Of a stretch of 64,000 bases of DNA, positions 23,433 through 31,683 are shown piece after piece (positions within the stretch are counted from its first letter, which is position 1; every line of letters starts with the position of its first letter). The stretch covers positions 36,609-100,608 of the forward strand of contig CALUHR010000002.1 of assembly GCA_944320495.1 (NCBI GenBank), written 5' to 3'. The notes beneath the pieces are model-generated. The model was not told where the DNA came from. It searched no databases and was given only the letters and a program-made list of their open reading frames with translations. Origin of the DNA: Candidatus Methanomethylophilaceae archaeon (GTDB lineage Archaea; Thermoplasmatota; Thermoplasmata; Methanomassiliicoccales; Methanomethylophilaceae). The position numbers were made by a program, and so were the translations under genes.

Positions 23433-24545
23433 TCAGACGAACGCGCCGATGGTGGGCGCGTCCAGACGGTCCATGTCGTAGAAGATGATGGCCTCCCTCA
23501 TGCCCTCGGCGCCGCATCCGGTGCCCATGAAGTGATCGAGCAGCGACATCCTCCAGAGCAGGTCCATGATCGACACGGACAGGCACCCATAATAGGAGTT
23601 AGACATGTCGTCCTCGTAGCCGTTCTCGTCCATCAGGGAGAAGACGCTCCCCATGAAGCTGTCCCTGGAGTTCAGCGTACGTATGTAGTCCCTCAGGACC
23701 GCGGCACCCTCCTGGTCGGGCACCCTGAGCCGGACGTCGGCGGCGTCGGCGAACGCCTTGTGGTGGAGCTCGCCCTCGTCGTCCATGACCATCCACTCGA
23801 CGGTGCCGTCCACGGCCATGAACATGTTCCAGTTCCACTGCGGGTCGCAGTACACCGGAACGCTGAGCGGATCCTCGGAGCCCATGGACTCCATCGCGGA
23901 CTCCATCCCCGCCTCCTGCAGGGACGCCATGTCAGGCTCCCTGTCCGGCTGGATGGCGCGGAGGGACATCACCGGCTCGATGGAGGCGGCATCCATGATC
24001 CTGCCCAGGTACGAGATGTCGGAGAACATGGCGAGGTTCTCGGACACGGACATCCTCAGACCGGAGGGGTCCACCATCACGCCGGCCTCGCGGCAGTTGG
24101 CGTAGAACTCCGTGTAGACGGCCTTGGACTCCGCCATCGCGGCGTCCGCCCTCGATGATGCCAGCGCCACCACGGAGCGGGCCTCGTCCATGGCGCTGAC
24201 GCCGCTGCCGGTCCAAGCCCCCCTGCATGAGAGGTCGAGCTCGACCTGCAGACGGTCGCTGGCGTAGAGGTGGAACGGGAACTGGCGGCAGTAGGCCGGC
24301 CTGTCCTTGTACACGGAGCACCTCCTCCCGTTGAGGAACGTGCAGGAGCCGCGGCCCTTCTTCAGCGCGAGCGCGGTGTAGGGCTCCGGACCCCTGGATC
24401 TCACGAGCGCCGAGGGGTGGTTCCTCTTGAAGAACGGGCGCTCCTCCGGAAGGACCTCCGGCTGGCACAGGCAGCACATGCCGCACTGAGGGGGGCACTC
24501 GACGAGCCTCCCCGATATCTCTGAGTAATCGACCTCGTAGTCCAC
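23433..24545 (-). CDS. YkgJ-family cysteine-cluster protein
   Basis: The N-terminal 110 residues form a YkgJ/DUF-type zinc or iron cluster domain with cysteines in ECPPQCGMCCLC, GSCTFLNGRRCSVY and RPAYCRQFPF; the remaining 260 residues are mostly helical, acidic and unassigned. I start it at the GTG at 24545, which has GGAAGGGA five bases upstream and opens just before the cysteine domain; an earlier in-frame ATG at 24662 lies deep inside the dihydroorotase gene. The gene overlaps the long open frame of pyrC by 614 bases in a different frame. The role is unknown; YkgJ proteins are thought to bind metal clusters. Confidence 0.78.
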   Translation of the reverse strand: MDYEVDYSEISGRLVECPPQCGMCCLCQPEVLPEERPFFKRNHPSALVRSRGPEPYTALALKKGRGSCTFLNGRRCSVYKDRPAYCRQFPFHLYASDRLQVELDLSCRGAWTGSGVSAMDEARSVVALASSRADAAMAESKAVYTEFYANCREAGVMVDPSGLRMSVSENLAMFSDISYLGRIMDAASIEPVMSLRAIQPDREPDMASLQEAGMESAMESMGSEDPLSVPVYCDPQWNWNMFMAVDGTVEWMVMDDEGELHHKAFADAADVRLRVPDQEGAAVLRDYIRTLNSRDSFMGSVFSLMDENGYEDDMSNSYYGCLSVSIMDLLWRMSLLDHFMGTGCGAEGMREAIIFYDMDRLDAPTIGAFV

Positions 24546-25803
24546 GGACGTCCCTTCCGATTGGTTCGCCGCAGAACTCTCCGTCCCGTACTTGAAGGCT
24601 TCCCCTGACGCAGACGCATCTCGGGAAGACGGCCGGGAACCCCCCGTAGGGGGAGTGGCCACACCTGCTGTGCAGACGGGGCACGTCTATGGGTGCGGAC
24701 CGCCTGAGGTCGAAGATCGCGAGGTCCGCATCGTAGCCCTCGGCAATCCTGCCCTTGGGGACGTCGAACAGCCTGCCGGCGTTGTACGATCCCATCCTGA
24801 CCGCCTCGGACAGCTGGAGATCGCCCCTGCGGACCATCTCCATCATCATGGGCACCGCCGTCTCCACACCCGGTATGCCTGACGGCGCCTCGGCGAACGG
24901 ACGGTCCTTCTCGTCGGCCGCATGGGGCGCGTGGTCGGTCCCGAGCATGTCGAACCCGCCCCCCATGAAGAGGGCGCGGAGGGCCTCCCTGTTGCGGGCG
25001 TCCCTCAGCGGGGGGTTCACCTTGTACTCGGCGCCGGGGTTGCGATCGGCGTCGAAGGTGATGTGGTGCATCGTGCATTCGGTGGAGAAGCCTGCATCCC
25101 TCGCCATGGCCAGACCCTCTGGGGTGGTCAGATGGCAGATGTTGATGCTGGATCCGCGGAAGTTCGCGGCCAGTCTGGAGATGGCCTTCCACTCCGCTTC
25201 GGCCGGACGGTTCCTCAGGTGGTCCCTGCAGCACCGCTCCTCCCCCTTCGATATGAAATGGTCGTCCTCAGCGTGGACGCTCATGCGCCTGCCGGTGGCG
25301 AGCACGTCCCTGACCGCCGGGATCATCTCCTCGTCGTCGTCCAGGAGGATGTTCCCAGTCGTCGATCCCATGAACAGCTTGAACCCCACGACGAGCGGCG
25401 CCAGCATCCCGGCGTTGATTCCCGCGGTGACCGCCGCGAACAGACCGTAGTCCGTGACGGCCTTCCTGCCGACGACGGCCTTCTTCTCCGTGAACGTGCG
25501 GACGTCGGTGACGGGCGGCACGGTGTTGGGCATGTCGTACACGCAGGTCACTCCCGCGTGGACCGCAGCTAGCGTCCCGGTGCCGAAGTCCTCCTTCCCG
25601 GTCATCCCGGGGTCGCGGAGATGCACATGTGGATCGATGAACCCGGGCAGCATGACGTCGCTGGTCCCCAGCTCGATCCTCCTGTCCCCTCCACGCACCA
25701 TGCTGCCTACGGAGACTATCCTCCCGTCACAGATCCCGACCTCGGTGTACCTGAGCTCCCCGTCGACGAGGGCCCTGCCGCACACCACGGTCTCGATGTC
25801 CAA
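23932..25803 (-). CDS. pyrC: Dihydroorotase with an over-long open frame
   Basis: Cyclises carbamoyl aspartate to dihydroorotate in pyrimidine synthesis. Metal and catalytic residues are visible: DPHVHLRDPG (HxH), GFKLFMGST (carboxylated Lys), MSVHAEDD, ICHLTT and GTDHAPH. Sequence typical of the family ends near residue 420 (GEFCGEPIGRD), but no stop occurs there and the frame runs 203 codons further, out of phase with the overlapping YkgJ-like gene; the tail is Arg/Gly/Pro-rich and looks like off-frame sequence. The start is a TTG at 25803 with a strong GGAGGGAGG three bases upstream. A real fused tail, a lost stop or a sequence error are all possible. Confidence 0.82.
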   Translation of the reverse strand: MDIETVVCGRALVDGELRYTEVGICDGRIVSVGSMVRGGDRRIELGTSDVMLPGFIDPHVHLRDPGMTGKEDFGTGTLAAVHAGVTCVYDMPNTVPPVTDVRTFTEKKAVVGRKAVTDYGLFAAVTAGINAGMLAPLVVGFKLFMGSTTGNILLDDDEEMIPAVRDVLATGRRMSVHAEDDHFISKGEERCCRDHLRNRPAEAEWKAISRLAANFRGSSINICHLTTPEGLAMARDAGFSTECTMHHITFDADRNPGAEYKVNPPLRDARNREALRALFMGGGFDMLGTDHAPHAADEKDRPFAEAPSGIPGVETAVPMMMEMVRRGDLQLSEAVRMGSYNAGRLFDVPKGRIAEGYDADLAIFDLRRSAPIDVPRLHSRCGHSPYGGFPAVFPRCVCVRGSLQVRDGEFCGEPIGRDVRGLRGRLLRDIGEARRVPPSVRHVLPVPAGGPSGGAPVLQEEPPLGAREIQGSGALHRARAEEGPRLLHVPQREEVLRVQGQAGLLPPVPVPPLRQRPSAGRARPLMQGGLDRQRRQRHGRGPLRGGAGIIEGGRRDGGVQGRLHGVLRQLPRGRRDGGPLRSEDVRVREPRHVLRHLVPGQDHGCRLHRAGDVPPRHPAGQGA

Positions 25804-26389
25804 TGTCCTCCCTCCGGACGATGTCGCCGCGCGGGGTGGTCTCGCGCCAGGCCTCGCCCGTGAAGGTCTCTATCCTGGCCCCCTCGCGCCTCCATGTTCC
25901 CGGCGGGAGACCCGCCTTCATGCAGAGATGGTCGAGGTACTCCTCCTTGTCCCAGCCCTGCTCAACGGGGACCTGCGGGAGGAACAGCCCTCTGCGGCCC
26001 ATGAACGATAGTATCAGCCCGTCGCGTCCGATGACGATGCTCTTCAGAATCCCCTCGGGCGTGTCCGCGCGTATCGCCTCCGGCCTGCTCAGGACGGTGA
26101 CCTCGACGGTCACGCCGCCGAGCTCCCCGGGGGACAGGCGGGGGAACCTCGGATCGTTGCAGGCGGATCCGGCCGCCTCGACGATAGCCCTGCCCAGCGG
26201 CATCACGGGCATGGGGATCCCTATGCATCCGCGGAGCTCTCCGGCTGGGAACGTGTCCAGGGTGACGAACGCCCCTGCGGAGTCCGAGAAGGCGCCGATG
26301 TCGGGGATCGCCGGTGCCGGACGGCCCGAGGCCTCGGCCTCCACGGCCGATCTGGCCAGTCTAACTGCCTCCTCGCCCTGGAGCATCAT
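25727..26389 (-). CDS. AMMECR1-domain protein
   Basis: A 220-residue member of the conserved AMMECR1 family found in all archaea; function unknown, possibly RNA- or nucleotide-related. The signature LRGCIGI (about residues 53-59) is intact, followed by NDPRFPRLSPGEL and the C-terminal WDKEEYLDHLCMKAGLP with GTWRREGARIETF. The last 25 codons overlap the start of pyrC in another frame and are not family-like, so its stop may also have moved. Its start overlaps the stop of the preceding small gene (ATGA), giving an operon arsA - helical protein - AMMECR1 - pyrC - ykgJ. Confidence 0.87.
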   Translation of the reverse strand: MMLQGEEAVRLARSAVEAEASGRPAPAIPDIGAFSDSAGAFVTLDTFPAGELRGCIGIPMPVMPLGRAIVEAAGSACNDPRFPRLSPGELGGVTVEVTVLSRPEAIRADTPEGILKSIVIGRDGLILSFMGRRGLFLPQVPVEQGWDKEEYLDHLCMKAGLPPGTWRREGARIETFTGEAWRETTPRGDIVRREDIGHRDRGVRQGPRRRGAQVHRGRDL

Positions 26390-26841
26390 CGCTCACCGAC
26401 ACCCTTGAAGACGCCGTCCGCGTCCCTGCGGTCGTCGGAGACGATCTCGACCCTCTTGGGGGCCTCCCTGCGGCATTCGTGGGCCCTGCAGGCGGCGTCC
26501 TTCATGGTGGCCTCGGTGCTGCGGAACCCGTCCCTGACGGGAGCCGGCATGGGAGCGCGCTCCATCAGGGCGCTCATGCCCATGAAGAACTCCAGGCCCA
26601 TGTTCACGAAGTGCCTCTGCACCTCGGGGTCTGTGAATGCCGAATAGGCAGTGCGGGCGAGGTCCTCCGCCCTGGCGCGGGACTCGTCGGCGAATCCCCT
26701 GGCGTGCCCGTAGGCCTGCCTGGCCGCGTCCCTCTCGGCATCGACGAACTCCCTGGCGGCGCTCTTCTGCGTCTCGATCATCCTCTCTATGAGGTCCCTG
26801 TTGTTTGCGACGAACGCCTCGAACTCTTCATCTGTGGTCAT
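26386..26841 (-). CDS. Small helical protein between arsA and AMMECR1, unknown function
   Basis: A 151-residue soluble protein I do not recognise. Residues 1-75 are strongly helical and charged (R/E/D/A-rich, coiled-coil-like), followed by a short hydrophobic stretch (FVNMGLEFFMGMSALME, about residues 79-95) and a polar C-terminus with two cysteines (ACRAHECRRE). It overlaps arsA by 14 bases and AMMECR1 by four, so it is translated in an operon with both. Position next to the ArsA ATPase suggests a partner, and phasin-like helical proteins look similar, but this is only a guess. Confidence 0.68.
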   Translation of the reverse strand: MTTDEEFEAFVANNRDLIERMIETQKSAAREFVDAERDAARQAYGHARGFADESRARAEDLARTAYSAFTDPEVQRHFVNMGLEFFMGMSALMERAPMPAPVRDGFRSTEATMKDAACRAHECRREAPKRVEIVSDDRRDADGVFKGVGER

Positions 26842-28015
26842 AGTAGACCCTCCTGAACTTGATAAGGAGCTTATCGCCCTTGAACTCTGCCCCGTCTATC
26901 TCCGAATCCATCATGACGTCGGGCAGCTGGACGTTGATCTTCTGGCTCCCGACATGGACCATCAGGGTGCTGCGGTCCAGCCTGAAGAGCTCGACCTCCT
27001 TCGAATCCACGAAGGGCATGCGGATCTCGACGATGTCGTGGTCCCCGGAGGTCACGAACCTCATGGGGCTGGCCTCAGAGTAGACCGCGGCGGGATCGCC
27101 GTCGCCGTAGATCAGGCGCGCCATCTCCCTGAGCTTCTCCTCCCCGCGGAGCTCGGTGCGCATCATGGGGCACCCCTTGATGACCATGGGGTCGAACGCG
27201 CTGTGGATCAGCGCCATGTTCTCCTCCTGCTCGGCGAACCTCTCCCTCAGGAACTCCGACTCGGACGCCTCCGGGGGCAGAATGCGGTTGACGATCAGCG
27301 CCTCGACGTTCTTGTTGTAGAGGCTGAGGTAGGTGTAGGCGCGCATGGTCTCGCGGATGACCATCTTCTCCGGGTTCACCACGAGGCGGACGGTGGTGCG
27401 GGTCGGATCCTCGAGGATGACCTTGACGCGGGACATGTTGTCCTTGATGTCCTCGATGCTCTCCATCACCTCGTCGGACGGCAGTGGCATGTCCATGATC
27501 TTGCCGACTGTGGCCTTGGCGATCTTCATGAGCCTGCGGATCACCGGGAACCCGCGGTCGAGATACCAGTTGGTCACGTCGGGGAAGCTCATCAGCCTCA
27601 GCGTCTCCCCGGTGGGGGCGGTGTCCATGACGACCACGTCGTAGGTACCCTGCTCGTCGAACTGGTTCACGTAGAACAGCGCGGAGATCATCTCCATGCC
27701 GGGAAGTATGGCCATCTCCTCCGCGGATATCTCGCCCATTCCCTGGGAGAGCATGAACGCCGAGACGTAGTTCTGGATGTCGCTCCACTTGTTGCGCATC
27801 TCGTAGATTATGTCGATCTCGAGGACGTCGAGGTTCTCCCTCACATGCGTGATCGAGTTCCCCAGCTTCATGTCGAGGGAGTCGCCGAGGGAGTGGGCCG
27901 AATCCGTGCTCATCAGGATCGTCCTGTAACCCAGCTCTGCGAGGCGGAAAGCAGTGGCGGCCGATGTGGACGTCTTTCCGACGCCCCCCTTGCCGGTGTA
28001 GATGATGAGCCTCAT
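26828..28015 (-). CDS. arsA: ArsA/Get3-family ATPase with C-terminal HSP20-like domain
   Basis: Deviant Walker ATPase of the ArsA/Get3 family: GKGGVGKTSTSAA (residues 7-19), STDSAHSLGDSL (switch I), and MDTAPTGETLRL (switch II). The 395-residue protein ends in a beta-rich domain (about residues 325-395, containing IRMPFVDSKEVEL) of the alpha-crystallin-like type attached to many archaeal ArsA proteins. The CxxC zinc motif of dimeric Get3 is absent, so tail-anchored protein targeting is uncertain, as is arsenite export since no ArsB is near. I start at the ATG at 28015, where the P-loop begins; the open frame extends into tRNA-Met. Confidence 0.9.
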   Translation of the reverse strand: MRLIIYTGKGGVGKTSTSAATAFRLAELGYRTILMSTDSAHSLGDSLDMKLGNSITHVRENLDVLEIDIIYEMRNKWSDIQNYVSAFMLSQGMGEISAEEMAILPGMEMISALFYVNQFDEQGTYDVVVMDTAPTGETLRLMSFPDVTNWYLDRGFPVIRRLMKIAKATVGKIMDMPLPSDEVMESIEDIKDNMSRVKVILEDPTRTTVRLVVNPEKMVIRETMRAYTYLSLYNKNVEALIVNRILPPEASESEFLRERFAEQEENMALIHSAFDPMVIKGCPMMRTELRGEEKLREMARLIYGDGDPAAVYSEASPMRFVTSGDHDIVEIRMPFVDSKEVELFRLDRSTLMVHVGSQKINVQLPDVMMDSEIDGAEFKGDKLLIKFRRVYYDHR

Positions 28016-28119
28016 GACCGATGCCACGCATGGCGAGCTATTTAAATGGTCCAATGGAAGGGACGGGAGACCAGATGTTCGAAGACCCCTGTCAGGACGA
28101 TGGAATTTAGAAGAGATGG

Positions 28120-28223
28120 TGCCGGGAATGGGACTTGAACCCATGGCCTTCGGATTTCCCTGGCAGAGGTCTGGTGACCAGAACCCTATGAGTCCGACGC
28201 TCTACCAACTGAGCCACCCCGGC
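28120..28223 (-). tRNA. tRNA-Met (CAT) with a 31-base intron
   Basis: Exon 1 28223-28187, intron 28186-28156, exon 2 28155-28120; mature length 73. Acceptor GCCGGGG/TCCCGGC, anticodon stem TCGGA/TCCGA, anticodon CAT, intron after position 37, T-arm ATGGGTTCAAGTCCCAT, discriminator A. The form fits elongator methionine; an isoleucine (k2C34) identity cannot be fully excluded for a CAT anticodon. Confidence 0.88.
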
Positions 28224-28358
28224 TTAAGGCTCCCGATTGGCTCCTAGATTATATTGCTTTCTATCGGTCGACGGTCCGCGGACATCCATGGCTCACGCTG
28301 GACGGGAGAATGATGGGAAGATGCGCCGTGACCCGGGCGCGGGGTTTGGGGTTTGAGC

Positions 28359-28374
28359 GGGGGCCTGGACCCCC
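28359..28374 (-). terminator. Hairpin after the eS1 gene
   Basis: GGGGG/CCCCC stem with a 6-base loop, eight bases beyond the stop of the leftward eS1 gene. The rest of 28224-28358 shows nothing except the start region of tRNA-Met. Confidence 0.4.
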
Positions 28375-28381
28375 TTGAGAA

Positions 28382-29146
28382 TCACTCCTCGACCTTCTCC
28401 TCTGCGGGGGCCTCGGCCTCGGAGGGTGCCTCGGGCTCAGCGGCCTCCTCAGCGGGAGCGTCCTCGACGGCCTCCTCCTCGGAGGTCTCCTCGACGACGG
28501 TCTCGGGCATGATGGACTCGGGCTCGGAGTCGCCGGCGGCCATGACCTCGGACTTGCGGATCTCGATCCTCTTGATGGGGATGATGATGCGGCAGGCGCG
28601 GGCCAGGTCCTTGGCGAGGTCTCCGGAGACGATGGCCTTGACCATCTGGGACAGGGTCTGCTCCTGACCCATGGCGACGAGGGTCTCTCCGATGACGCGC
28701 CTCATGGCGTCCTCCTGGGAGGACTGGATGCGCTTGTCGGCGATGGCCATGGTCTTGATCCTGTAGGAGAAGCCGTCCTTGGTGACGATGTCGACGACGT
28801 GGTCGGTCTTGGTCTTCTTCCTGCGGGTCAGCCTCCTGACGTAGTCGCTGGTCAGGTCGTGGCCGATGAACTCGGTCTTGGCGTCGTGTCCGTCGACGGA
28901 GGACACCTTGAACCTGAGCTTGATGTGCATCTTGGAGAAGTCGCCGGTGAGGTCCTGGACGGTGACCTCGACGGTACGTCCGATGACGTACTCGGGGTCC
29001 GCGGAGGGGGTCTCTCCGATCTCGGCCTCGTTGAACATGCGCGGGGCGTGGATCTTGTACCACTCCTTCGCCTTCCACTTGTCCCTGACCTTACGGCCGC
29101 CACCGGCCGCCTTGGCCTTCTTTGCTGCAACGGATGCTCCTGCCAT
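28382..29146 (-). CDS. rps3ae: Ribosomal protein eS1 (S3Ae)
   Basis: Small-subunit ribosomal protein near the mRNA exit. The 254-residue product begins with a basic lysine-rich N-terminus, then DKWKAKEWYKIHAPRMF (about residues 22-38), the family signature, and TSDYVRRLTRRKKTKTD. The last 45 residues are a highly acidic, E/A/P-rich tail, an extension beyond the conserved fold that is common in acidic-tail variants. A TATA box (29189-29198) lies about 45 bases upstream, and a hairpin follows the gene. Confidence 0.95.
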   Translation of the reverse strand: MAGASVAAKKAKAAGGGRKVRDKWKAKEWYKIHAPRMFNEAEIGETPSADPEYVIGRTVEVTVQDLTGDFSKMHIKLRFKVSSVDGHDAKTEFIGHDLTSDYVRRLTRRKKTKTDHVVDIVTKDGFSYRIKTMAIADKRIQSSQEDAMRRVIGETLVAMGQEQTLSQMVKAIVSGDLAKDLARACRIIIPIKRIEIRKSEVMAAGDSEPESIMPETVVEETSEEEAVEDAPAEEAAEPEAPSEAEAPAEEKVEE

Positions 29147-29188
29147 AGTAGGTAACTCCTTTGAACTGTCCGCGACGATTCATCGGTC

Positions 29189-29198
29189 ATATAAAAGG
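29189..29198 (-). promoter_or_regulatory. TATA box of the eS1 gene
   Basis: cttttatatg on the minus strand, about 45 bases before the ATG at 29146. The rest of the 292-base gap (29147-29438) holds a 7-bp inverted repeat ATTCCTT/AAGGAAT near 29250-29276, AT-rich sequence, and the hdrB terminator; no gene is visible. Confidence 0.5.
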
Positions 29199-29405
29199 CT
29201 ATGCGGAACGCGGAATCCTGTCCGGACGACGGAAATCGCATGTGCCAGACATTCCTTCGCTATCCTTGTAAGGAATATGTTATCCTTTTTGGATTGGTAC
29301 CGCGTGTATTTGAACTTCACTCAACATAACTTATAATGAAACGCCGGGATCGGAGAGGGGTCCGAACGGAGGACGTGGATGGAGAATCGATGAGAGGTAA
29401 GGATT

Positions 29406-29422
29406 GAGGGGATGACCCCCTC
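29406..29422 (-). terminator. Hairpin after hdrCB
   Basis: GAGGGG/CCCCTC stem with a 5-base loop, 17 bases beyond the hdrB stop. Confidence 0.45.
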
Positions 29423-29438
29423 GTTTGGATTGCGGTTT

Positions 29439-30284
29439 TCAGAGGACGACCGGCGTGATGTGCGCGGAGAGTCCCAGGTCCTGCTCGGACATGCCCATGG
29501 CCAGCCCGTAGAGCTGGGACAGGTGCAGGACCGGCATGTTGAACCCGAGGTCCTTCTGGCTGCCGTCGAACTGCAGGTGGCAGAACGGGCAGACGTCGAT
29601 GATGTACTTGGCGCCGGAGGCCTGCATGTTCTCCAGGTTGGTCTGGGTGAACTTCATGGCGACGTCGCCGAAGGCGGCCTTGAGTCCTCCGCCGGCTCCG
29701 CAGCACAGCATCTTCTGCTGCCTGGGCATGCTCTTGGCACCGGTGGCCTCGACGAGGTCGTCCAGGATGTGGGGGTTCTCGGGGTCGTCCAGGTTCTTGA
29801 TGGCGCTGGGCTTGAGGAAGTGGCATCCGTAGAAGGTGGCGACCTGGTACTCCAGGGGCTTGGTGACCTTCTCCTTGATCTTCTCGACGCCGATCTCGTT
29901 GTAGAGGACCTCGGCGAAGTGGCGGACCTCGGTGGTTCCCTTGTACTCCATTCCGATCTCCTTCAGGACCTCGTTGACCTCCTTGAGGGCCTCGGGGTTG
30001 CCGTTTAGCTCGTGAGCTGCGTCGAACAGGGTTCCGTAGCATCCGTTGCAGATGGTCATGATGGGCAGACCCTTCTGCTCGGCGAGGGCCAGGTTCCTTG
30101 CGGCGGCGGCGAGCCAGGTCTTCTTGTTGAAGGCCCTGATGACTCCGGGAGCGGGGCAGCAGCTCGCATCGTCCAGATCGACGAGCTCGATGTCCAGAGC
30201 CTTGCAGACCTCCCTGGTGGACTTCTCGATACCGGGGTACCTGAGGGGGGCGATGCATCCGAGGAAAAACGCGTACTTTGCCAT
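29439..30284 (-). CDS. hdrB: Heterodisulfide reductase subunit B
   Basis: Catalytic subunit of the soluble HdrABC complex, reducing the CoM-S-S-CoB heterodisulfide at two noncubane [4Fe-4S] clusters. The 281-residue protein has two cysteine-rich CCG-type domains: Cys9, ASCCPAPG and TICNGCYG in the first half, and FYGCHF, KMLCCGAGGG and DVCPFCH in the second. The first has CCP where CCG is usual. It directly follows hdrC (four-base gap), the usual order C then B. HdrA and MvhADG are not in the window. Confidence 0.95.
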   Translation of the reverse strand: MAKYAFFLGCIAPLRYPGIEKSTREVCKALDIELVDLDDASCCPAPGVIRAFNKKTWLAAAARNLALAEQKGLPIMTICNGCYGTLFDAAHELNGNPEALKEVNEVLKEIGMEYKGTTEVRHFAEVLYNEIGVEKIKEKVTKPLEYQVATFYGCHFLKPSAIKNLDDPENPHILDDLVEATGAKSMPRQQKMLCCGAGGGLKAAFGDVAMKFTQTNLENMQASGAKYIIDVCPFCHLQFDGSQKDLGFNMPVLHLSQLYGLAMGMSEQDLGLSAHITPVVL

Positions 30285-30288
30285 TCTA

Positions 30289-30786
30289 TCACTCCGAAGT
30301 GATCTTGTCGAAACCGGTGACGGTCAGAATCTTGTCCAGATCGGCCTTGGCCTTGTCGGAAGCAAGGACGGTGGGCGGGATTCCGGGCAGGCCGAGAGAC
30401 TCGCGAAGCGCGGTGATGTCGTCCTTGACAGGGACGGTGTGGCCGTACTTGGAGAAGTTCTTGGCGGTGTTCTTGTGGTTGGGGTACATGTGACCCTCGG
30501 CGACGGCGAGGTTCCTGAGGGAGATCACGATGTCCACGATGGGGACCTGCCTGGGGCACCTCTCGACGCAGGTGTAGCATGTGCTGCACTCCCACAGCTC
30601 CTCACTGTTCAGGATCTCCTCCCTGAGGCCGAGCTGGGCCATCCTCATGAGTTTCCTGGTCCTGTAGGAGGTCCTCCTACCGGAGGGGCAGCCAGCGGTG
30701 CAGGTTCCGCACTGGAAGCAGAGCTTGACGTCGCCGGCTCCTGCCGCAGTCAGCTCGTTGAAGAACTCTGGGTTGGGTGAAACCAT
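30289..30786 (-). CDS. hdrC: Heterodisulfide reductase subunit C
   Basis: Iron-sulfur electron-transfer subunit linking HdrA to HdrB. The 165-residue protein has two ferredoxin-like [4Fe-4S] motifs, CFQCGTCTAGCP (about residues 23-34) and CSTCYTCVERCP (about residues 67-78). I start at the ATG at 30786, shortly before the first cluster domain. A TATA-like gattaaatac lies 25 to 35 bases upstream, so it has its own promoter although a regulator gene precedes it on the same strand. First gene of the hdrCB operon. Confidence 0.95.
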   Translation of the reverse strand: MVSPNPEFFNELTAAGAGDVKLCFQCGTCTAGCPSGRRTSYRTRKLMRMAQLGLREEILNSEELWECSTCYTCVERCPRQVPIVDIVISLRNLAVAEGHMYPNHKNTAKNFSKYGHTVPVKDDITALRESLGLPGIPPTVLASDKAKADLDKILTVTGFDKITSE

Positions 30787-30870
30787 AGTATCGAGCCGTG
30801 CCACACGGTCACCGTATTTAATCGAGACAGTCGGCACCGCATGGGTGTTATCTTATCGGGTAATCCTTAA

Positions 30871-31671
30871 TCACGAGAGTCTGGACTTGAGCGCGGCGAT
30901 GAGCCTCTGCACCTGCCTTCCGTCCGTCCGGTACAGTGCGGTGATGGCGTGGCGGAGCACCTTGGGATCCACGGCGCTCTTCAGCCTGAGGTTCCTCCTC
31001 GTGAGCAGGTACTCCTCGACGAAGAAGCTCTTGTTGGAGCCCAGGAGCTCCGGGAGCGAGAAGGTCTCCGCGTCGACGGTGTACTCGCGGTCCACCGAGT
31101 CCATGAACATGAACGCGACCCTCTGGGCGCCGTAGCGGTAGCGGATGAACGACGGGCCGTTGTCCACCATGACCATGCCCATGTAGCCGATCTCGTCCAT
31201 GGCGAACTCGTCCGCGTCGAACAGGTACAGCGGATCGTCGATGATGGCTATGTCCGTGCGGTCCTCCCTGAGCATCCTGATGTTGTACTCGTCATCGGAT
31301 ATCACGACGTTGGCGTCGGTCATCTTCAGCGACGAGAGGACGGACATCAGCAGGTCCTCCATCACGGGGCTGCAGCACACCGTGAACCTCCTGGACATGT
31401 CGCAGCGGAGTGCCATGGACCTGGCCACCGATGCTATCTCCTCGCCTTCGGGCGTGAGGCGGGATCCGGCGGGCGTGGTCTTCAGCACAGGGGCGCCGGC
31501 GGCGTCCTCTATGCTGGACATGTACTTGTGGAGGACAGGGACGGAGATCCCCATGCGCTGTGCCGCGGCCGTCTGGCTACCCGTCTCCTGCACCGCGAGG
31601 AGCGCCTCGAGCTGGCGCGCGGTTACCTGCTTGCCGTTGATCGTCTGCGAGCTCTGTACGCGGATCTGCAC
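30871..31671 (-). CDS. LysR/ModE-like winged-helix regulator
   Basis: A 266-residue DNA-binding protein with an N-terminal winged helix (about residues 14-80; TARQLEALLAVQETGSQTAAAQRMGIS) of the LysR/ModE kind, containing the TPAGSRLTPEGEEI wing. The remainder resembles a periplasmic-binding-like effector domain, with DIAIIDDPLYLFD typical of LysR substrate domains. The start is a GTG at 31671. It lies upstream of hdrCB and divergent from a hydrogenase maturation protease gene, so control of one or both is likely, perhaps in response to a metal or electron-donor signal; this is inference. Confidence 0.8.
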   Translation of the reverse strand: MQIRVQSSQTINGKQVTARQLEALLAVQETGSQTAAAQRMGISVPVLHKYMSSIEDAAGAPVLKTTPAGSRLTPEGEEIASVARSMALRCDMSRRFTVCCSPVMEDLLMSVLSSLKMTDANVVISDDEYNIRMLREDRTDIAIIDDPLYLFDADEFAMDEIGYMGMVMVDNGPSFIRYRYGAQRVAFMFMDSVDREYTVDAETFSLPELLGSNKSFFVEEYLLTRRNLRLKSAVDPKVLRHAITALYRTDGRQVQRLIAALKSRLS

Positions 31672-31683
31672 GGCATACGGGTA

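Noticed and set aside
26789..28045. Long plus-strand open frame opposite arsA
   Set aside because: Antisense shadow; the minus strand has a complete ATPase with all motifs.
29147..29438. Small RNA gene in the AT-rich gap between eS1 and hdrB
   Set aside because: Only one short inverted repeat and promoter-like AT stretches are visible; no conserved RNA motif.
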